64,000 nt of DNA from Ophiobolus disseminans (taxonomy: Eukaryota > Ascomycota > Dothideomycetes > Pleosporales > Phaeosphaeriaceae). Below the pieces are notes generated by a model. The model made no database searches and was not told where the DNA came from. It was given only the letters and a program-made list of their open reading frames with translations. The translations under genes and the position numbers were made by a program. The stretch covers positions 26,307 to 90,306 of the forward strand of contig MU006252.1 of the NCBI GenBank assembly GCA_010093685.1. Direction: 5' to 3'. Below, in pieces: positions 1-10,973 of this stretch. Every line of letters starts with the position of its first letter. The first letter of the stretch is position 1.

Positions 1-112
1 AACTCCTTCACCTCAACTCCTTCACCTCAACTCCTTCACCTCAACTCCTTCACCTCAACTCCTTCACCTCAACTCCTTCACCTCAACTCCTTCACTTCAA
101 CTCCTCCACCTC
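1..112. repeat. 14-bp minisatellite, eight copies
   Basis: Eight head-to-tail copies of the 14-base unit AACTCCTTCACCTC run from base 1. The first six are identical, the seventh and eighth each carry one substitution, and the array then decays into unique sequence. It probably continues beyond the left edge. The unit is pyrimidine-rich on this strand and not a multiple of three, so it is unlikely to be coding. It lies about 40 bp upstream of the start codon of the next gene, so it may lie in that gene's promoter or 5' leader. Confidence 0.95.
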
Positions 113-152
113 AACTTGCTTTACTGAGACAAGCTTGACTTGACGAATCACC

Positions 153-1470
153 ATGATCTTCCGTGCTTATCCAGAAGAACAAAGGGACCTGCGATGGGCC
201 ACAGTCTTTCTCACTACATTAGCAACAGTCCTTCTCATCACCAGGATATATTGTACCTTCAGAAATAGGGGCTGGCTAGGATTAGAAGACTATTTTGTTA
301 TGACAGCGAACGTGAGTTGTTAAGCTATACAAGATCGTTGGCATTGAATAACCAATTGCAGTTCTTTCTTATCCTCCTCGCAGTCTTCATCTACAATGCT
401 ACGACTTATGGGTTTGGACTGCGTGTGGTTGACATCAAAGTAACGAGGGGCGACATCACAAAAGCATTGAAGGTATGACATAACCCAAAATGTATATTTC
501 GCGATGGTATACTGACATGCGACTGGTAGTTTTTCTGGCTCACCCAAATCTGGTACACCCTTACAAATGGGTTCAATAAGATGGCTTTTGTCGCCCTCTA
601 CTACCGCATCTTTCCCATGCGTCGCTTTCGACAAGCATGCTTGGTGCTTGGGGCGATATCAGCTGGTTGGACTATTTCGTACCTCATGGTTTGCATATTT
701 CAGTGCACACCTGTGCCCCGGGTGTATAATCGAACCATCCCAGGGACGTGCATCAACTTCGCGTGGCATCGGTGAGCTTTGCTGAGCATGAGTCTTGAGG
801 TTGAACTGACTCTGTGAACAGGTGGTCAAACGCAGTCACCAACCTCCTCACCGATTTATCCATCTTCATACTTCCCATGCCCGTCATCTTCAACCTGAAC
901 ATGTCCATGGGCTCGCGGATTGGACTAGTCGTACTCTTCTCCATGGGCTTTTTCATCTGTCTCACGACGGCGCTTCGTATGGCCACTCTGCCATTGACCC
1001 TCGCGACAAAAGAGCCTACTTACGAATCTGCACCTACAAACCTGTGGAGTTTCATCGAGGCCGCAGTTGGGGTTATTTGCGCATGCCTGATCAGCCTGCG
1101 CAAGACCATTGGATTGCTTTGGCCCAGTAAATGGCGAAGCCAGAAAGGAACATCTTCCGGGCAATATCAGCAATACGGCAGCGGTGTACTCGCATCATAT
1201 GGATTGGCCGCGTCGCGCATACGAAACGGTATCGGAACTCAAGACTCCAAGCTATATGCCCTCGAGGAGATCAAGACGGGAGGAAAGGGCAAGTCGGACA
1301 CGTATGCGGATATCAGTCCAAGCGAGAGCCAGGAGCGTATTTTTGGGAACTCAAAAACGGAGGCGCATATCACCACGAACAGGAAGCGAAGTGGCAGTGG
1401 CAGCGGAAGTGAAGATCTGGTTTTCCAAGGCATTACAGTGACGACCGACGTCAAAGTCGTCAGAGACTGA
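153..1470 (+). CDS. Fungal rhodopsin-like multi-pass membrane protein
   Basis: Four exons (153-311, 362-472, 530-771, 822-1470) join in phase to a 386-residue protein; introns are 50, 57 and 50 nt with GT-AG ends. It has about seven hydrophobic segments, then a hydrophilic Ser/Lys-rich cytoplasmic tail of roughly 120 residues. Segments such as ITRIYCTFR, MAFVALYYRIFP and TDLSIFILPMPVI match the fungal rhodopsin/PTH11-type integral membrane domain, a family often treated as orphan GPCR-like. No ligand or function can be read from the sequence. The start is the first ATG in frame, and its N-terminus is short for the family. Family assignment is confident; a receptor role is inference. Confidence 0.85.
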
Positions 1471-1908
1471 GCAGTAGTGCTGAAAGGCTAGGCCACACGT
1501 AATGGAAAAGTGCACCTGTCAAATAGATTCAAAATACACGGCCGCATCTTTGGGAAGTTTTGAACACTGCCATTCTTCATCAATGTAGGCGCGATGAAAT
1601 GCTCGGAGCCTTGAGTAACGCCGTGTTGCCTAACCGTGTTTGCGACCAAAGATCTCGCAGTGTAGGTATAACGATCCTTCCACATGCAAAACGTCGCGTG
1701 TAAGGTGGTCGATAGTTTCCCGCCATCTCACCACAGGCACGGCATAGTCGAGGGGTAAGCGCCGCCCCACTACATGCGATGCATGTGCAAGGGTAGGTAT
1801 CCTCACACCAGCCAGCGGGACCGCTTCATTTGCTCATAATCACATGTAGTTTCCTCTACTCTCGATGCAACATCCCTTTCCGACACCGTTCTCTGGAATT
1901 ATTTCACC
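1471..1908. other. Intergenic, no feature recognised
   Basis: The 3' flank of the rhodopsin-like gene and the promoter of the FAD monooxygenase. A pyrimidine-rich run precedes the ATG at 1909. I see no conserved ORF or RNA gene. Confidence 0.6.
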
Positions 1909-3334
1909 ATGATTCTCTCTCATGGCCCTCTTTCCATCGCCATCATAGGCGGTGGCATCGCCGGCCTCACCCTCACCATCGCCCTACTGAAGCACTGTCC
2001 CCATCTGTCCATCACGCTCTACGAATCCGCCGCCGCATTTGGCGAGATCGGCGCAGGCGTCGGTTTCGAGCCGGTCATGGTGCGTACAATGGGCCTCATC
2101 GATCCTCGCATAACCGTTGCTTTTGGAAAATGCACCAAGGGAAACGTGGTTCCGGAGCCACCGAGATGGTTCACAGTGCGCGTGGGGGATCGGCGAAAAG
2201 TGATCGACAATGTGGAAGGTGAAGTTGTGGCGAGAAGGGCGGGACGGGAGGTTCGGCTGGGGGAAGAGGTTTTTGTCATGCCGGCACGAAGGGGGCCGAG
2301 GGGCGGTGTGCATCGTGCGCATTTCTTGGATGAGTTGGTCAAGTTGGTCCCGGATGGTGTTGCGCAGTTTAGGAAGAAGTTGGTTGATGTTGTGGAGGCT
2401 GAAGACGGGTCAGGTACGCTTCCATGCTTAGTCGGATTCTGCTTGGCTTTGCTAATAATTACAAGGTGACGCGGTGCTGCAATTTGCAGACGGTTCGAGA
2501 GCGCAGCACAGCGCGGTCCTGGGCTGTGATGGCATCAAGTCGCGGACCCGAGCCATCGTGCTCGGAGATTCTGACGCCACCAAAGCGGTGTTCTCGGGCA
2601 AGTATGCCTATCGTGGCTTGATACCAATGGCGAAAGCCGTTGAGATTATGGGCGACGTCAATCCGAAGGAAAGCCAGATGTTCACTGGTTATCATGGGCA
2701 TGTCCTCACTTTCCCGATCGCGAATGCGACACTATTCAATGGTATGACTGCATCCTAGTCAAAACGATCATCTGCTGACCAACTTCCAGTGGTAGCCTTT
2801 TCCTCCCGGCCATCCTGGAACGAACCAGAGTGGGTTGTGCAGACTTCTCGCCAGAACATGCTCGAGGACTATAAGCACTGGAGTCCCACGGTGGTCAGTA
2901 TCATGGAAAATCTGCAAAAGCCAGACATCTGGGCGCTTTTCAACCACCTGCCAGCATCTACATACTACAGCACCAAGCCCTTGATTTGTCTTGTCGGCGA
3001 CGCAGCGCATGCTTCGACACCACATCAGGGCGCGGGTGCAGGCATGTGTATTGAAGACGTCTATGTCCTCAGTCGGGTGCTTGCACAATGCCATTCTAGG
3101 GCGGACCTTGAGAAAGCATTTCATGCATACGATGCGGTTCGAAGACCGCGCAGTCAAAAGCTCGTCAAGACTAGTAGAGAGGCTGGCATGCTATGGGAAT
3201 TTGAAGGGGAAGGCGTAGGCGCAGACCTGGAGGCTTTGGAGCAGAATGCATTGAAGAGAATGGAATGGATTTGGGACCATGATATTGTAGAAGATTTGGA
3301 GAAAGCCCACAAGATGATGAGGGCAGAAGCATAA
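1909..3334 (+). CDS. FAD-dependent monooxygenase, salicylate hydroxylase-like
   Basis: Exons 1909-2413, 2466-2741 and 2790-3334 join to 441 residues. Near residue 12 is the dinucleotide-binding motif IIGGGIAGL. Spanning the first splice is the DG motif (LGCDGIKSRTR), and near residue 300 the FAD ribityl-binding GD motif (VGDAAHASTPHQGAGAG). This order is diagnostic of class A flavoprotein aromatic hydroxylases, which use NAD(P)H and O2 to hydroxylate aromatic acids; salicylate hydroxylase is the closest general type. No signal peptide or C-terminal membrane helix is seen. The next gene, an oxidoreductase, is convergent. The substrate cannot be inferred. Confidence 0.9.
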
Positions 3335-3405
3335 GTTGACTAAACGTGTGCAGTCCAAGCACGTATTTCGCGCTACAATGTTGCTACTCTTTCGAATCAA
3401 CTCGT

Positions 3406-4204
3406 TCAAAAGCGCTTGTACCCCTGTCCACTGACGAACGTTTGCTGCCACGGTCCTTGCTCCTTACTCTCAGTCAGTTCGACATAGTGCTGCGCATGGC
3501 CCTCGCCACTTATTTTACTGTAGACTGGCGAGCCGTCCTCATTGCGTTCATCGGCATAGTAGAACCTGTCGCGTGTTAATCTCGAGACCCTAGCGCAAGT
3601 GCCATTGCCATGCGATGACACTTACTTGAAGCCGCGATCAGCGTAGGCCGCAGCAGCATTCTGCAGCAGGTGCGCCGATGCAGATTTCCCAACACCAGCT
3701 GTCATGAGCGGCGCGATTACAGTTCCTGTATTCATGATGTTTCCGGTGTAAATAAATGTCCTGGATGCAGAGTCGGGCAGCTGCTCAAACCCAACCACTG
3801 CTTGCTGTGCAGCGGCGAAGACGCTGGTGGTGTTGATGTTCAAGTCTTTGGTGAAATCTGCGAGAGAAACAGAGAAGGAGTTCTTTGGTTGGTTGAGCGT
3901 TCCCGCGGCGGCTTCGCAGGGTCAGCATATTGCATCAGATCGTTCATGTATTGCTTTACTTACCGTTGTATACGACTACGCTCGGGATGCCCAACGTCTC
4001 CTTGACTTTGGCGAACAGCTCAGCAACAGTTGATGGATCTGATAGGTCAACCTGAAAGCTTGTTTGACCTGGTGCACTGTCGTCCTGTCGTCCTGATCTA
4101 GATGCAAGTGCGACTTTGTAGCCCTTGATAGCAAGGGCACGGGATAGGTGTTGGCCGACATTAGGGCCCGCGCCGAGGATAAGAGCAACGAGTTGGTTCG
4201 ACAT
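3406..4204 (-). CDS. Atypical short-chain dehydrogenase (SDR)
   Basis: Three minus-strand exons (3964-4204, 3626-3911, 3406-3565) give 228 residues. The N-terminus has the nucleotide-binding turn LILGAGPNVGQHLSRAL followed by an acidic strand end (VDLSDP), a Rossmann fold. The usual SDR active site YxxxK is not intact: a lysine is present in TAGVGKSASAHLL, but the position four before it is alanine. The C-terminal signature FYYADERNEDGSP is shared, as I recall, by a fungal and bacterial group of divergent SDRs. Oxidoreductase activity is therefore uncertain; it may bind cofactor only or use another residue. It is convergent with the FAD monooxygenase. Confidence 0.8.
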
Positions 4205-4759
4205 GTTGTGATAGCTGAGTAGAGTGCGTTCTGAAATAGTGTGAAAGGACTGGAGTTGAGATTTACTGTAAAGGCAACTTCAAGAGCTTTTTTATACATC
4301 GACCATCTACGCACCGTCGGATACGGCTGGTGGTTAGTTGCCTGGGTAATTCGTAAGCGACAGCGGGCGTAAAATCAGTTGCAGACATGCGCCAAGACAT
4401 GGCCAATCGTAGGCTCAATTATACGAGCACTCCTGCTGCTGCTTTACCTGTCGGTAGTCTTACTCTACAAATTCCTGTTCTGATACCTTACAAATCTCAT
4501 GTCCGATGCAGCATTTGTAAGCCATGTCTGGGCCAGGAGGGGGCATAGATGCTCGCAACATGTAGCCTGGTTTACAAAGTGATGATCAGGCGCCCAACCA
4601 GCTACGGTTTTAGGGCTCCAGCGGTGGGAGTAGCGTAATGTTTGAGTTCCGATAACGAAAAATGCAATTGTGGAAAACTTGAAATGGTCAGGTTGATGCT
4701 AAAAGGCATAGAGATATCGCTAACACATGATAAGAATGTAAAGGACGACGCTCGGACAA
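4205..4759. other. Intergenic, no feature recognised
   Basis: Promoter of the SDR and the 3' end of the Spo7-like gene. No conserved reading frame or RNA gene was seen. Confidence 0.6.
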
Positions 4760-6319
4760 TCAGGCACCCTCTGCCCTGCCTCGACTGCTCTCTCGACTGG
4801 AGCGTCTTATCACCTGCGGGCGAGCTGCAGGGGAAGTGTCGCGGGTCTTGCCCTCTATTGCACCATCACATGGCTCGCCGTCCCCTTCATCATCGGCCTC
4901 GGTCATGCTCTCGGCATTGCTCAGCATGCTTGCTCGTTTGCTCTGCCACGGTAGATTGCTCTCGCTCGTACCCGGTCTCGAGTTTGAACCTGGTAACTGG
5001 GGCCTCCGAGCTGTCTGGGCACTTCCTTGCGCGATCTTGGCAGAGCGGAGTGACCCCTGGCGGGAGGCAGTGGTTGTGGTGGAGCCGGTCGTGCTGTTGC
5101 TCCACCGTCTTTCGCGGCCTTCGATGGGGCGGAGGCGGTCGTCGAGGTCTGGTGTTGGCGTGGTACTCCGCGATGAGCTGCGCGAATGCGACCCATCTCG
5201 TCCCCTCTGAGCCTGCAGCATACTGGGCCGTCTCCTCCGCGACCCGGTGTGCGACAGGCTGTGGCTGTGGCCATGGCCGTGGTGGTGCCCGGTCTTCTCC
5301 ACGTCGCTCGACCGTCCGGTCAGGCCCCGGGCGCGCTTCCACCCTCTCCACCCCGTCCACCAGAGCAGGCCGCCTTCTTCGCGTGCAATCTCGCGCTGCC
5401 TTGCGCGGACGCGTGTCCGGAGCTCGAATCGTCGCTCGTTCTCCTTCTCCCAGTACTCTGCGCGGTACGTCTCCCAGTTCTGGCGGAAGTCGGGGGTGAA
5501 GGGCTTCGGCAGGAGTAGCAGCTTGATGTAGTCGCCGCCGGGCGCGATGTCCTCCTCGGCATACTCCTTGCCGTCTTCGACGATCTTGTGGCGCGGGCGA
5601 CCGCCGCCGCCGTCGAGGCTGTGCGACTTCTCCTGCGACACGTTGATGAAGTGGTATGAGCTGCCGCCCTGCTCGCCGCCCCACAGGCCGCCCGAGAAGG
5701 GGCGCAGGAACAGCAGCCACTCGAAGAGCTCGCGGTACCAGGGCCCGCGGATGACGACAATCTTTGCATTGACACCCCGCAGCCCACGGTTCGTCACGCC
5801 AACCCACCGCCGCGGCCACCGGACGCCGCGCTCCCACTGGCCCGTCGCCCAGAACAGCAGCGCGGTGACGAGGCCGGTGATGAAGCCGACCTTCTGCAGC
5901 ATGTCGACGAGCCAGTACTGGCTGCCGCCCAGGCCCTTGCCATCGTCGCGCGGGCGGAGGAAGATGAGATGGAAGAAGACGACGAGGTAGACGGACAGCA
6001 GCGTCAGCACGAACGTGTTCTGGCGGCGGCGGGCGCGGAGGGTGAGGTACTGGGAGCGCAGGGACGCCTCGAGGATGAGCAGGTTGAGGTAGATCTGCGG
6101 CGGCGAGCTGGGCAGGAGCGACGTCGGGTCGGCGATCGAGGGCGCACGCGCGTGTTTGAGCGTCGAGAGGCGGTCGTTCGCGTCGTGGGGCGTGTCCATG
6201 AGCGTAGACGAGTAGGGCGGAGGGTGCCTGTTTGCGGCAGCTGCGACGGCGCCGACTGATGTGTGGGGGGCTGGCGCGCCCTTGACGAGCTGGTCTAGTG
6301 ATTGTGCTTGCGGAGCCAT
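4760..6319 (-). CDS. SPO7: Spo7-like regulatory subunit of the Nem1-Spo7 phosphatase
   Basis: A single exon encodes 519 residues. Residues about 75-100 hold the family core (QIYLNLLILEASLRSQYL). Two transmembrane helices follow at roughly 101-121 and 137-158, the hairpin expected for Spo7. Spo7 anchors and activates the Nem1 phosphatase at the nuclear/ER membrane; the complex dephosphorylates the phosphatidate phosphatase Pah1 and so steers phospholipid versus triacylglycerol synthesis. The protein is longer than the yeast one: after the core comes a conserved-looking cytosolic region (NWETYRAEYWEKENERRFEL) and a low-complexity Ser/Arg/Thr tail rich in possible phosphosites. The high GC of this gene gives long overlapping frames on both strands, which I ignored. 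Confidence 0.88.
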   Translation of the reverse strand: MAPQAQSLDQLVKGAPAPHTSVGAVAAAANRHPPPYSSTLMDTPHDANDRLSTLKHARAPSIADPTSLLPSSPPQIYLNLLILEASLRSQYLTLRARRRQNTFVLTLLSVYLVVFFHLIFLRPRDDGKGLGGSQYWLVDMLQKVGFITGLVTALLFWATGQWERGVRWPRRWVGVTNRGLRGVNAKIVVIRGPWYRELFEWLLFLRPFSGGLWGGEQGGSSYHFINVSQEKSHSLDGGGGRPRHKIVEDGKEYAEEDIAPGGDYIKLLLLPKPFTPDFRQNWETYRAEYWEKENERRFELRTRVRARQREIAREEGGLLWWTGWRGWKRARGLTGRSSDVEKTGHHHGHGHSHSLSHTGSRRRRPSMLQAQRGRDGSHSRSSSRSTTPTPDLDDRLRPIEGRERRWSNSTTGSTTTTASRQGSLRSAKIAQGSAQTARRPQLPGSNSRPGTSESNLPWQSKRASMLSNAESMTEADDEGDGEPCDGAIEGKTRDTSPAARPQVIRRSSRESSRGRAEGA

Positions 6320-6766
6320 TGTTGGTGTTTGTTATGGTGGTGACATGTGAAAGCGGCTGTCAACGAGTGTCGCCATGTGTCCTCCCTTAGATGACACACA
6401 TTGACGATGCGATGGCTTCAAGTACTCGTCAACACGCCGAAAGAATGCAAATTGAATGAGGGGTAGGTGTGGGTGTAGCGATGCGTGGTTTGGCGTCTGC
6501 GCCGGAATGGCTTCCTCGATGATGCAGCCGCTCGCTTAGCGGGAGCGGTGAAGACTAGGATTGCTGGCACTCACCCTACCCCACAGCACTAACACTGACA
6601 ACCCTCACGTCTCCAGTTCCCTGCAGTAGCTTTGCATACGCCATGTCAATTCCACAGACTATTACGCTTCCACCCCCTATTGTGCTTCGCTGGCTGGTTC
6701 GCATCAACAGTACACCATCACCTAATACCATCGCAGGATTGCGTCTGAATTATCAGAGAACTGGAC
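6320..6766. other. Intergenic, no feature recognised
   Basis: Upstream region of the Spo7 gene and 3' flank of the epoxide hydrolase copy. No RNA gene or conserved ORF recognised. Confidence 0.6.
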
Positions 6767-8135
6767 TCAATCGTACCCGGCTCTGCCCTCGACGACCCCG
6801 TAGGCACCCCCGCCTCGCCCAAACATGACCCTCAAATCGCCCGCAATACTCTCGGGCCGTTCCCACGCAACGAAGTGCCCACCGTGTGGGTACTCGTGCG
6901 CGTAGACCACCTCCCCCAACGTCGGCCCCCAGGCCACGGGTAGCCGTACAATTTCCTTGGGAAAATATGTGAGCCCCTTGACGAAGTCAGATAATGCTAC
7001 CGTTCGATTCAAGTTTGCCTTACCAGCTTCACCCCGGGCAAGTATCCTCCCAGCCCAAGCACCACGTCTCCTCGGAGTGATTCGTAGTATGTCCGCACGC
7101 TAGCAGCCGGTCCCGCGCGACTGAACCAGTACATACTCACCCAAGTGCAAATCTCGTCATCGGTCCATTGATATTCATCGCTCCAGTAATGCAACTTCTC
7201 ATATATCCATGCGAGTAGACCAGCAGGACTATCGGCAAGAAGGTATCCTACAGTCTGGGGCCTGGTCGATTGCACATTGTGGTAGCCCATGCCTAACTTT
7301 TGCAACTCTTTTGTCCTTGCAAGGCCAGCGGTTTCGGCAGGCGAGTACAGATTTAGCACGTGGCGGAACAAGAAGGCAGCGAATGCGAATGGGGAGCTGG
7401 GAGATGGCGGGGGCGAGGGAACCACATTGAGATGCATTGCCCTGAGCGATGAAGGATAGAGCTGAGCCATGGCCCGTGTGATGACGAAACCCTGATACCA
7501 GAGTGAGACAAGCAGTGGATGGAATGGAGGAGTCTCACCCAGTCGCCGCCCTGACTAACATATTGATCGTACCCCAGTGCAAGCATCAATTTGTGGCATG
7601 TCTCCGCGTACTGTTTCATGCCAAAGCCCGCCTTCTTCACCAAGGATGAAAATGCATAGTTTGGCAGTTAGGGCGCCACAATGTGAAAGGCTGGTCCGCT
7701 CGTCTTCTCGACGTCGACGAGAAGCGGTATGAGCTTGGTGACTTCGAGGAAGCTTCCGGGCCCTCCCGAGTATTTAGCTCAAATAATCACAACACATGAG
7801 GATTTCTCAAACTCACAACCGTGGACGAAAATCAATGGTATCGCGCCTTTGACCACACTAGGCTGATGCAGGAAATGTATGTCGATGGGATCAAAACCGT
7901 TTACCTCAATACTAGTCTCGAAGTTTGGGAGCTTGTTGATTTCCTGCTCAACTCTGCGCCAGTCAAATTTCGTCCTCCAGTATTCAACGAGTCGAACAAC
8001 ATCTGGTAGCGGAGTGCCGCTTTCCCAGCTGATGTCGTCCATTGCCTGTGGAAAGCTCGTGTGCTCGAGTTTCCATGCCAGTTCTGTGAGGCGTTCCTCG
8101 GGAATGGAGACGGTAAAGGGGCGTATATGTGCCAT
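6767..8135 (-). pseudogene. Epoxide hydrolase with an in-frame stop
   Basis: Four exons (7817-8135, 7539-7762, 7024-7491, 6767-6976) join in phase to a 406-codon microsomal-type epoxide hydrolase. The start ATG opens the N-terminal EH domain. The oxyanion motif HGWPGS forms across the first splice, the nucleophile motif GGDWG spans the second, two tyrosine-bearing cap segments follow, and the catalytic histidine sits in GGHFVA. Codon 138 is TAA (plus-strand bases 7668-7670) in the stretch HIVAP-stop-LPNYAF, where the family normally has serine. Everything after it stays in frame and all catalytic residues are kept, so the loss is recent, a sequencing error, or read through. The enzyme would open epoxides to diols. 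No alternative intron removes the stop. Confidence 0.85.
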
Positions 8136-8547
8136 TGTAAATGTTTAAGAAACGCTCTTTATGATCGCCGTATTCAGTGGTGTTGTCAGTTTGTGAGGAT
8201 GTCTAGGAGTGGCTATCCCCACCAACAATACGGCGTAGCAAACTGCGCCACTTGCAGCAGCGGAGCAGGGACCCGATGAGGAGGGAGTGATACATGGCGG
8301 ACTGGAGCGGACGTCTAATCTAGCGCCCCCGTGCATTCTCACTTTGGAAGGCACACCCGTGGACTCAAGCGCGGTCATTCACCGTCTCATACGCGTTAGA
8401 ACTCCAGAGTAAAGATTCCACAGACCTTCAATTACAACAGCATTCATTATGCAAGATATCACCAACCGCTGATATGCAACCATCATACCAAAACTCAAAG
8501 CTCTACAGACCCAGAAACGCCGACCCAATGCTTCTAAACCCACCCAT
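8136..8547. other. Intergenic, no feature recognised
   Basis: Promoter of the epoxide hydrolase copy and 3' flank of the Cld1-like gene, tail-to-head. Nothing else is supported. Confidence 0.6.
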
Positions 8548-10233
8548 CTAATGCTGTCGCTGCTTCTTCACATCCTCCATCTCCTCGAGCATGACGCGGT
8601 TGAACTGCTCCCACCCATCCAAGTATACGTGATGGCCCGCCTTGTTGATGATGACGACCTTGGCCTCCCCGCGGTCGCTTTTCTTCTCTTCTGGCGACGC
8701 ATTCGCTAGCATGCGTTCCCGCTCCTGCTTGAGCTTCTCCTGCGCAGCGAACCCGCCCGCTACGTCCATCCAGTCGTTTTCGCCATACATGAAGACGATG
8801 GGAAGTCCGTTTTCTCTTGGCGCGGACGAGGAAGATGCGCTGGTGTCCACGGTGGGCGCGTCATGCGGTTGAATAAACTGCCTGCCCACGCCCTGGATGC
8901 GGCGAATCATGGGGCTGCGCGCAAAGGCACCAGGCGCAAGGAGGTAGGCCAGTGCGTACTCTGAACTTCCTCGTTGCCGGAACAGGGCGTAGCTGTAGTC
9001 GTGCAGCGCCTGGGCTTCCTCCTCCGGCAGCATCGAGAAGCGCCGACTCGTCCAGCCCGACACGAGACGCGGGCCGATGGGACCACTCCACCGGACGAAG
9101 GTGAAGGGTGAGACCATATTGGCTTCCCAGAGGTAGTACAGCCAGCCCGGGAGGCGGCGTTTCTGGGGCTCTTTGGCTGGTGCGGCGTCGGCTTTCTTGC
9201 GCTGGTTCATGAAGTTGTTGTTGTCGGCGGTGGATGGCTTGACGCCGTTTTGCGTGTCCGACGCGTCCTGGGTGAACTCGTTCGCCATAGTCGAGTCTTG
9301 CGGGTCGGGCACGTCGTCGTTGACGGCATAGGGGTCTTCCGGGATGCCGACGGGCGAGGCGAGGATGAGCTTGTTGAGGTGGCCCGGGTACTTGAGGGCG
9401 TATGCGACTGCGAGGTAGCCGCCCAGGCTGTGGCCGAGCAGGGTGAACTTGTCGAGGCCGCGCTGGATGCGCCACTCCTCGAGCGCGTCGATGAACCACG
9501 ACTCGGCCTCCTGGACCCTGCCTTCTTTGTCCTTGGCGTGGATCTTGAAGGCGGGGCGGCTGCTCCGTCCCATGCCCAGCAAGTCGAGGGCGTACACCTT
9601 CCAGCCGGGGGCCCGCGAGAGCGACTCGAAGTTGCGGTAGAAGAAGCCCAGCCCAGCGCCGTAGCCGTGCAGCATGACGAGATTCTCTTCGACCTGCTCA
9701 CCCACGCGCTCGACCGAGAACTCGTTCAGCGCGCGCCCCTTGCCGCTCAGGTCGACCATCTGCGAGTTCCATCGCCGCGGGCCGTACGGGTCGTTGAGCG
9801 TGTCTGTCGTCGTGTGCGCCTCGGGGCTCTTGGGCGGCGCTGTGACGTCTGCTGCGGCGCCCGTCTGGGTGTGTGTCGGCGGCTGCTGGAGGTGAGGGAT
9901 GAAGGAGAGGACGCGGTGCTCGGTGGCCATGGGCGACTGGCCGGCCCACCACTGGCTGAAGCCCTCGGAGGCGCTCAAGGGGAACCAGCGAGCGATCCTG
10001 CCTGGCTCCTGGCCCTGTTCTTTTGCCCGCTGGCTCGCCAGCATCGCCTGCTGCCCCCGCTCTCTGACCTCGTCATTGCCCTCTTGCGCCGCCATGCTCG
10101 CGTTGCCCCTGCTTTCAATGCGTATCGGCGCACTGCTCAGGCTCAGTCCGATGTAGCTGGCGCCCCCGAAGCCTGCCGCCTTCTGTATGACGCTCGTTGC
10201 GCGCGGTCGAGCGAGGAGATATAACCGCAGCAT
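8548..10233 (-). CDS. Mitochondrial alpha/beta hydrolase, Cld1/ABHD5 family
   Basis: An open frame runs to 10389, but I place the start at the ATG at 10233, giving 561 residues, because it begins a basic amphipathic stretch (MLRLYLLARPRATSVIQKAA) typical of a mitochondrial presequence. The hydrolase core follows: LLGHSLGG with the nucleophile serine, the acid segment YGENDWMD, and the C-terminal GHHVYLD containing both the catalytic histidine and the HX4D motif of the ABHD4/ABHD5/Cld1 group. Yeast Cld1 removes an acyl chain from cardiolipin for remodelling in the inner membrane. Unlike ABHD5, the serine is kept, so it should be active. Low-complexity insertions interrupt the core. A Cld1 role rather than another acyltransferase or lipase is inference. 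Confidence 0.8.
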   Translation of the reverse strand: MLRLYLLARPRATSVIQKAAGFGGASYIGLSLSSAPIRIESRGNASMAAQEGNDEVRERGQQAMLASQRAKEQGQEPGRIARWFPLSASEGFSQWWAGQSPMATEHRVLSFIPHLQQPPTHTQTGAAADVTAPPKSPEAHTTTDTLNDPYGPRRWNSQMVDLSGKGRALNEFSVERVGEQVEENLVMLHGYGAGLGFFYRNFESLSRAPGWKVYALDLLGMGRSSRPAFKIHAKDKEGRVQEAESWFIDALEEWRIQRGLDKFTLLGHSLGGYLAVAYALKYPGHLNKLILASPVGIPEDPYAVNDDVPDPQDSTMANEFTQDASDTQNGVKPSTADNNNFMNQRKKADAAPAKEPQKRRLPGWLYYLWEANMVSPFTFVRWSGPIGPRLVSGWTSRRFSMLPEEEAQALHDYSYALFRQRGSSEYALAYLLAPGAFARSPMIRRIQGVGRQFIQPHDAPTVDTSASSSSAPRENGLPIVFMYGENDWMDVAGGFAAQEKLKQERERMLANASPEEKKSDRGEAKVVIINKAGHHVYLDGWEQFNRVMLEEMEDVKKQRQH

Positions 10234-10973
10234 GCGCCACGCGGGTAATCGTGAAGAAGATATCGTGCCGGTGATCAATGTCGCTTCACACCTCAGGGAC
10301 CCCGAGGCGCTGCTGCGACAGTATTTATTCAGGTGCTGACGTAGAGAATCGCTGCCGCCTACTGGTTGACACCTGTCGCTGTCCGCCACACGCCGTCGGA
10401 GATAAACGCGGCCGATACGCGGACGAGAATTGTACCGCCTGATTACCTACATCGACATTCACCGACGCTCAACAGAGTGGAAATGAAAATACACTATCCT
10501 GTGTATCTACAGATTTTTAAAATGTAGAATAACTTTTTCATACGTACATGTAGTCGCCAAGCTTAGCTTTCCCCCCGGCTTTCACGAGTTACTAAGAGAC
10601 AGCATGCAGGCGTCGACAAATGCTTAAACAGTTATTCATTATTCATTCCCTCGTAGACTCGTCATATAGTACAAATATCCATCTGTCCCTATGACCCGTC
10701 TTTCGTATATATACATCGCCCTGGACACAGACAAGGATTGGTCGAGTCCTCCAAGTTGCGCTTTTGTCGTGGCTGTAGAGATGAAGTGTCCTCCGCACCT
10801 TGTCGTGTGCATTCTCTTCATATGATTGAAAACTGTACGCCAAGTTTATCGACGGCTTTTCGTGAAGTATCGAGGTGTGGTTCACTGTCGTCATCTATTC
10901 ACCCTGACCCAGCTGATAAAACCCCTCATTCCCGACAGCGCTCGCTGGTATTAAGAACTCAATATCGTCGGAT
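10234..10973. other. Intergenic, AT-richer, no feature recognised
   Basis: Upstream region of the Cld1-like gene and 3' flank of the next small membrane protein. 10500-10700 is AT-rich. The short frames here have no recognisable protein features. Confidence 0.55.

Noticed and set aside
1..112. Telomeric repeat at the left edge
   Set aside because: The unit is a 14-bp pyrimidine-rich minisatellite and not TTAGGG/CCCTAA.
4890..5837. A long minus-strand frame overlapping the Spo7 gene
   Set aside because: A shadow of the GC-rich Spo7 coding sequence; Arg/Pro/Ala-rich with no domain.
9250..10224. A 324-codon plus-strand frame opposite the Cld1-like gene
   Set aside because: A complementary-strand shadow of a strongly supported hydrolase gene.
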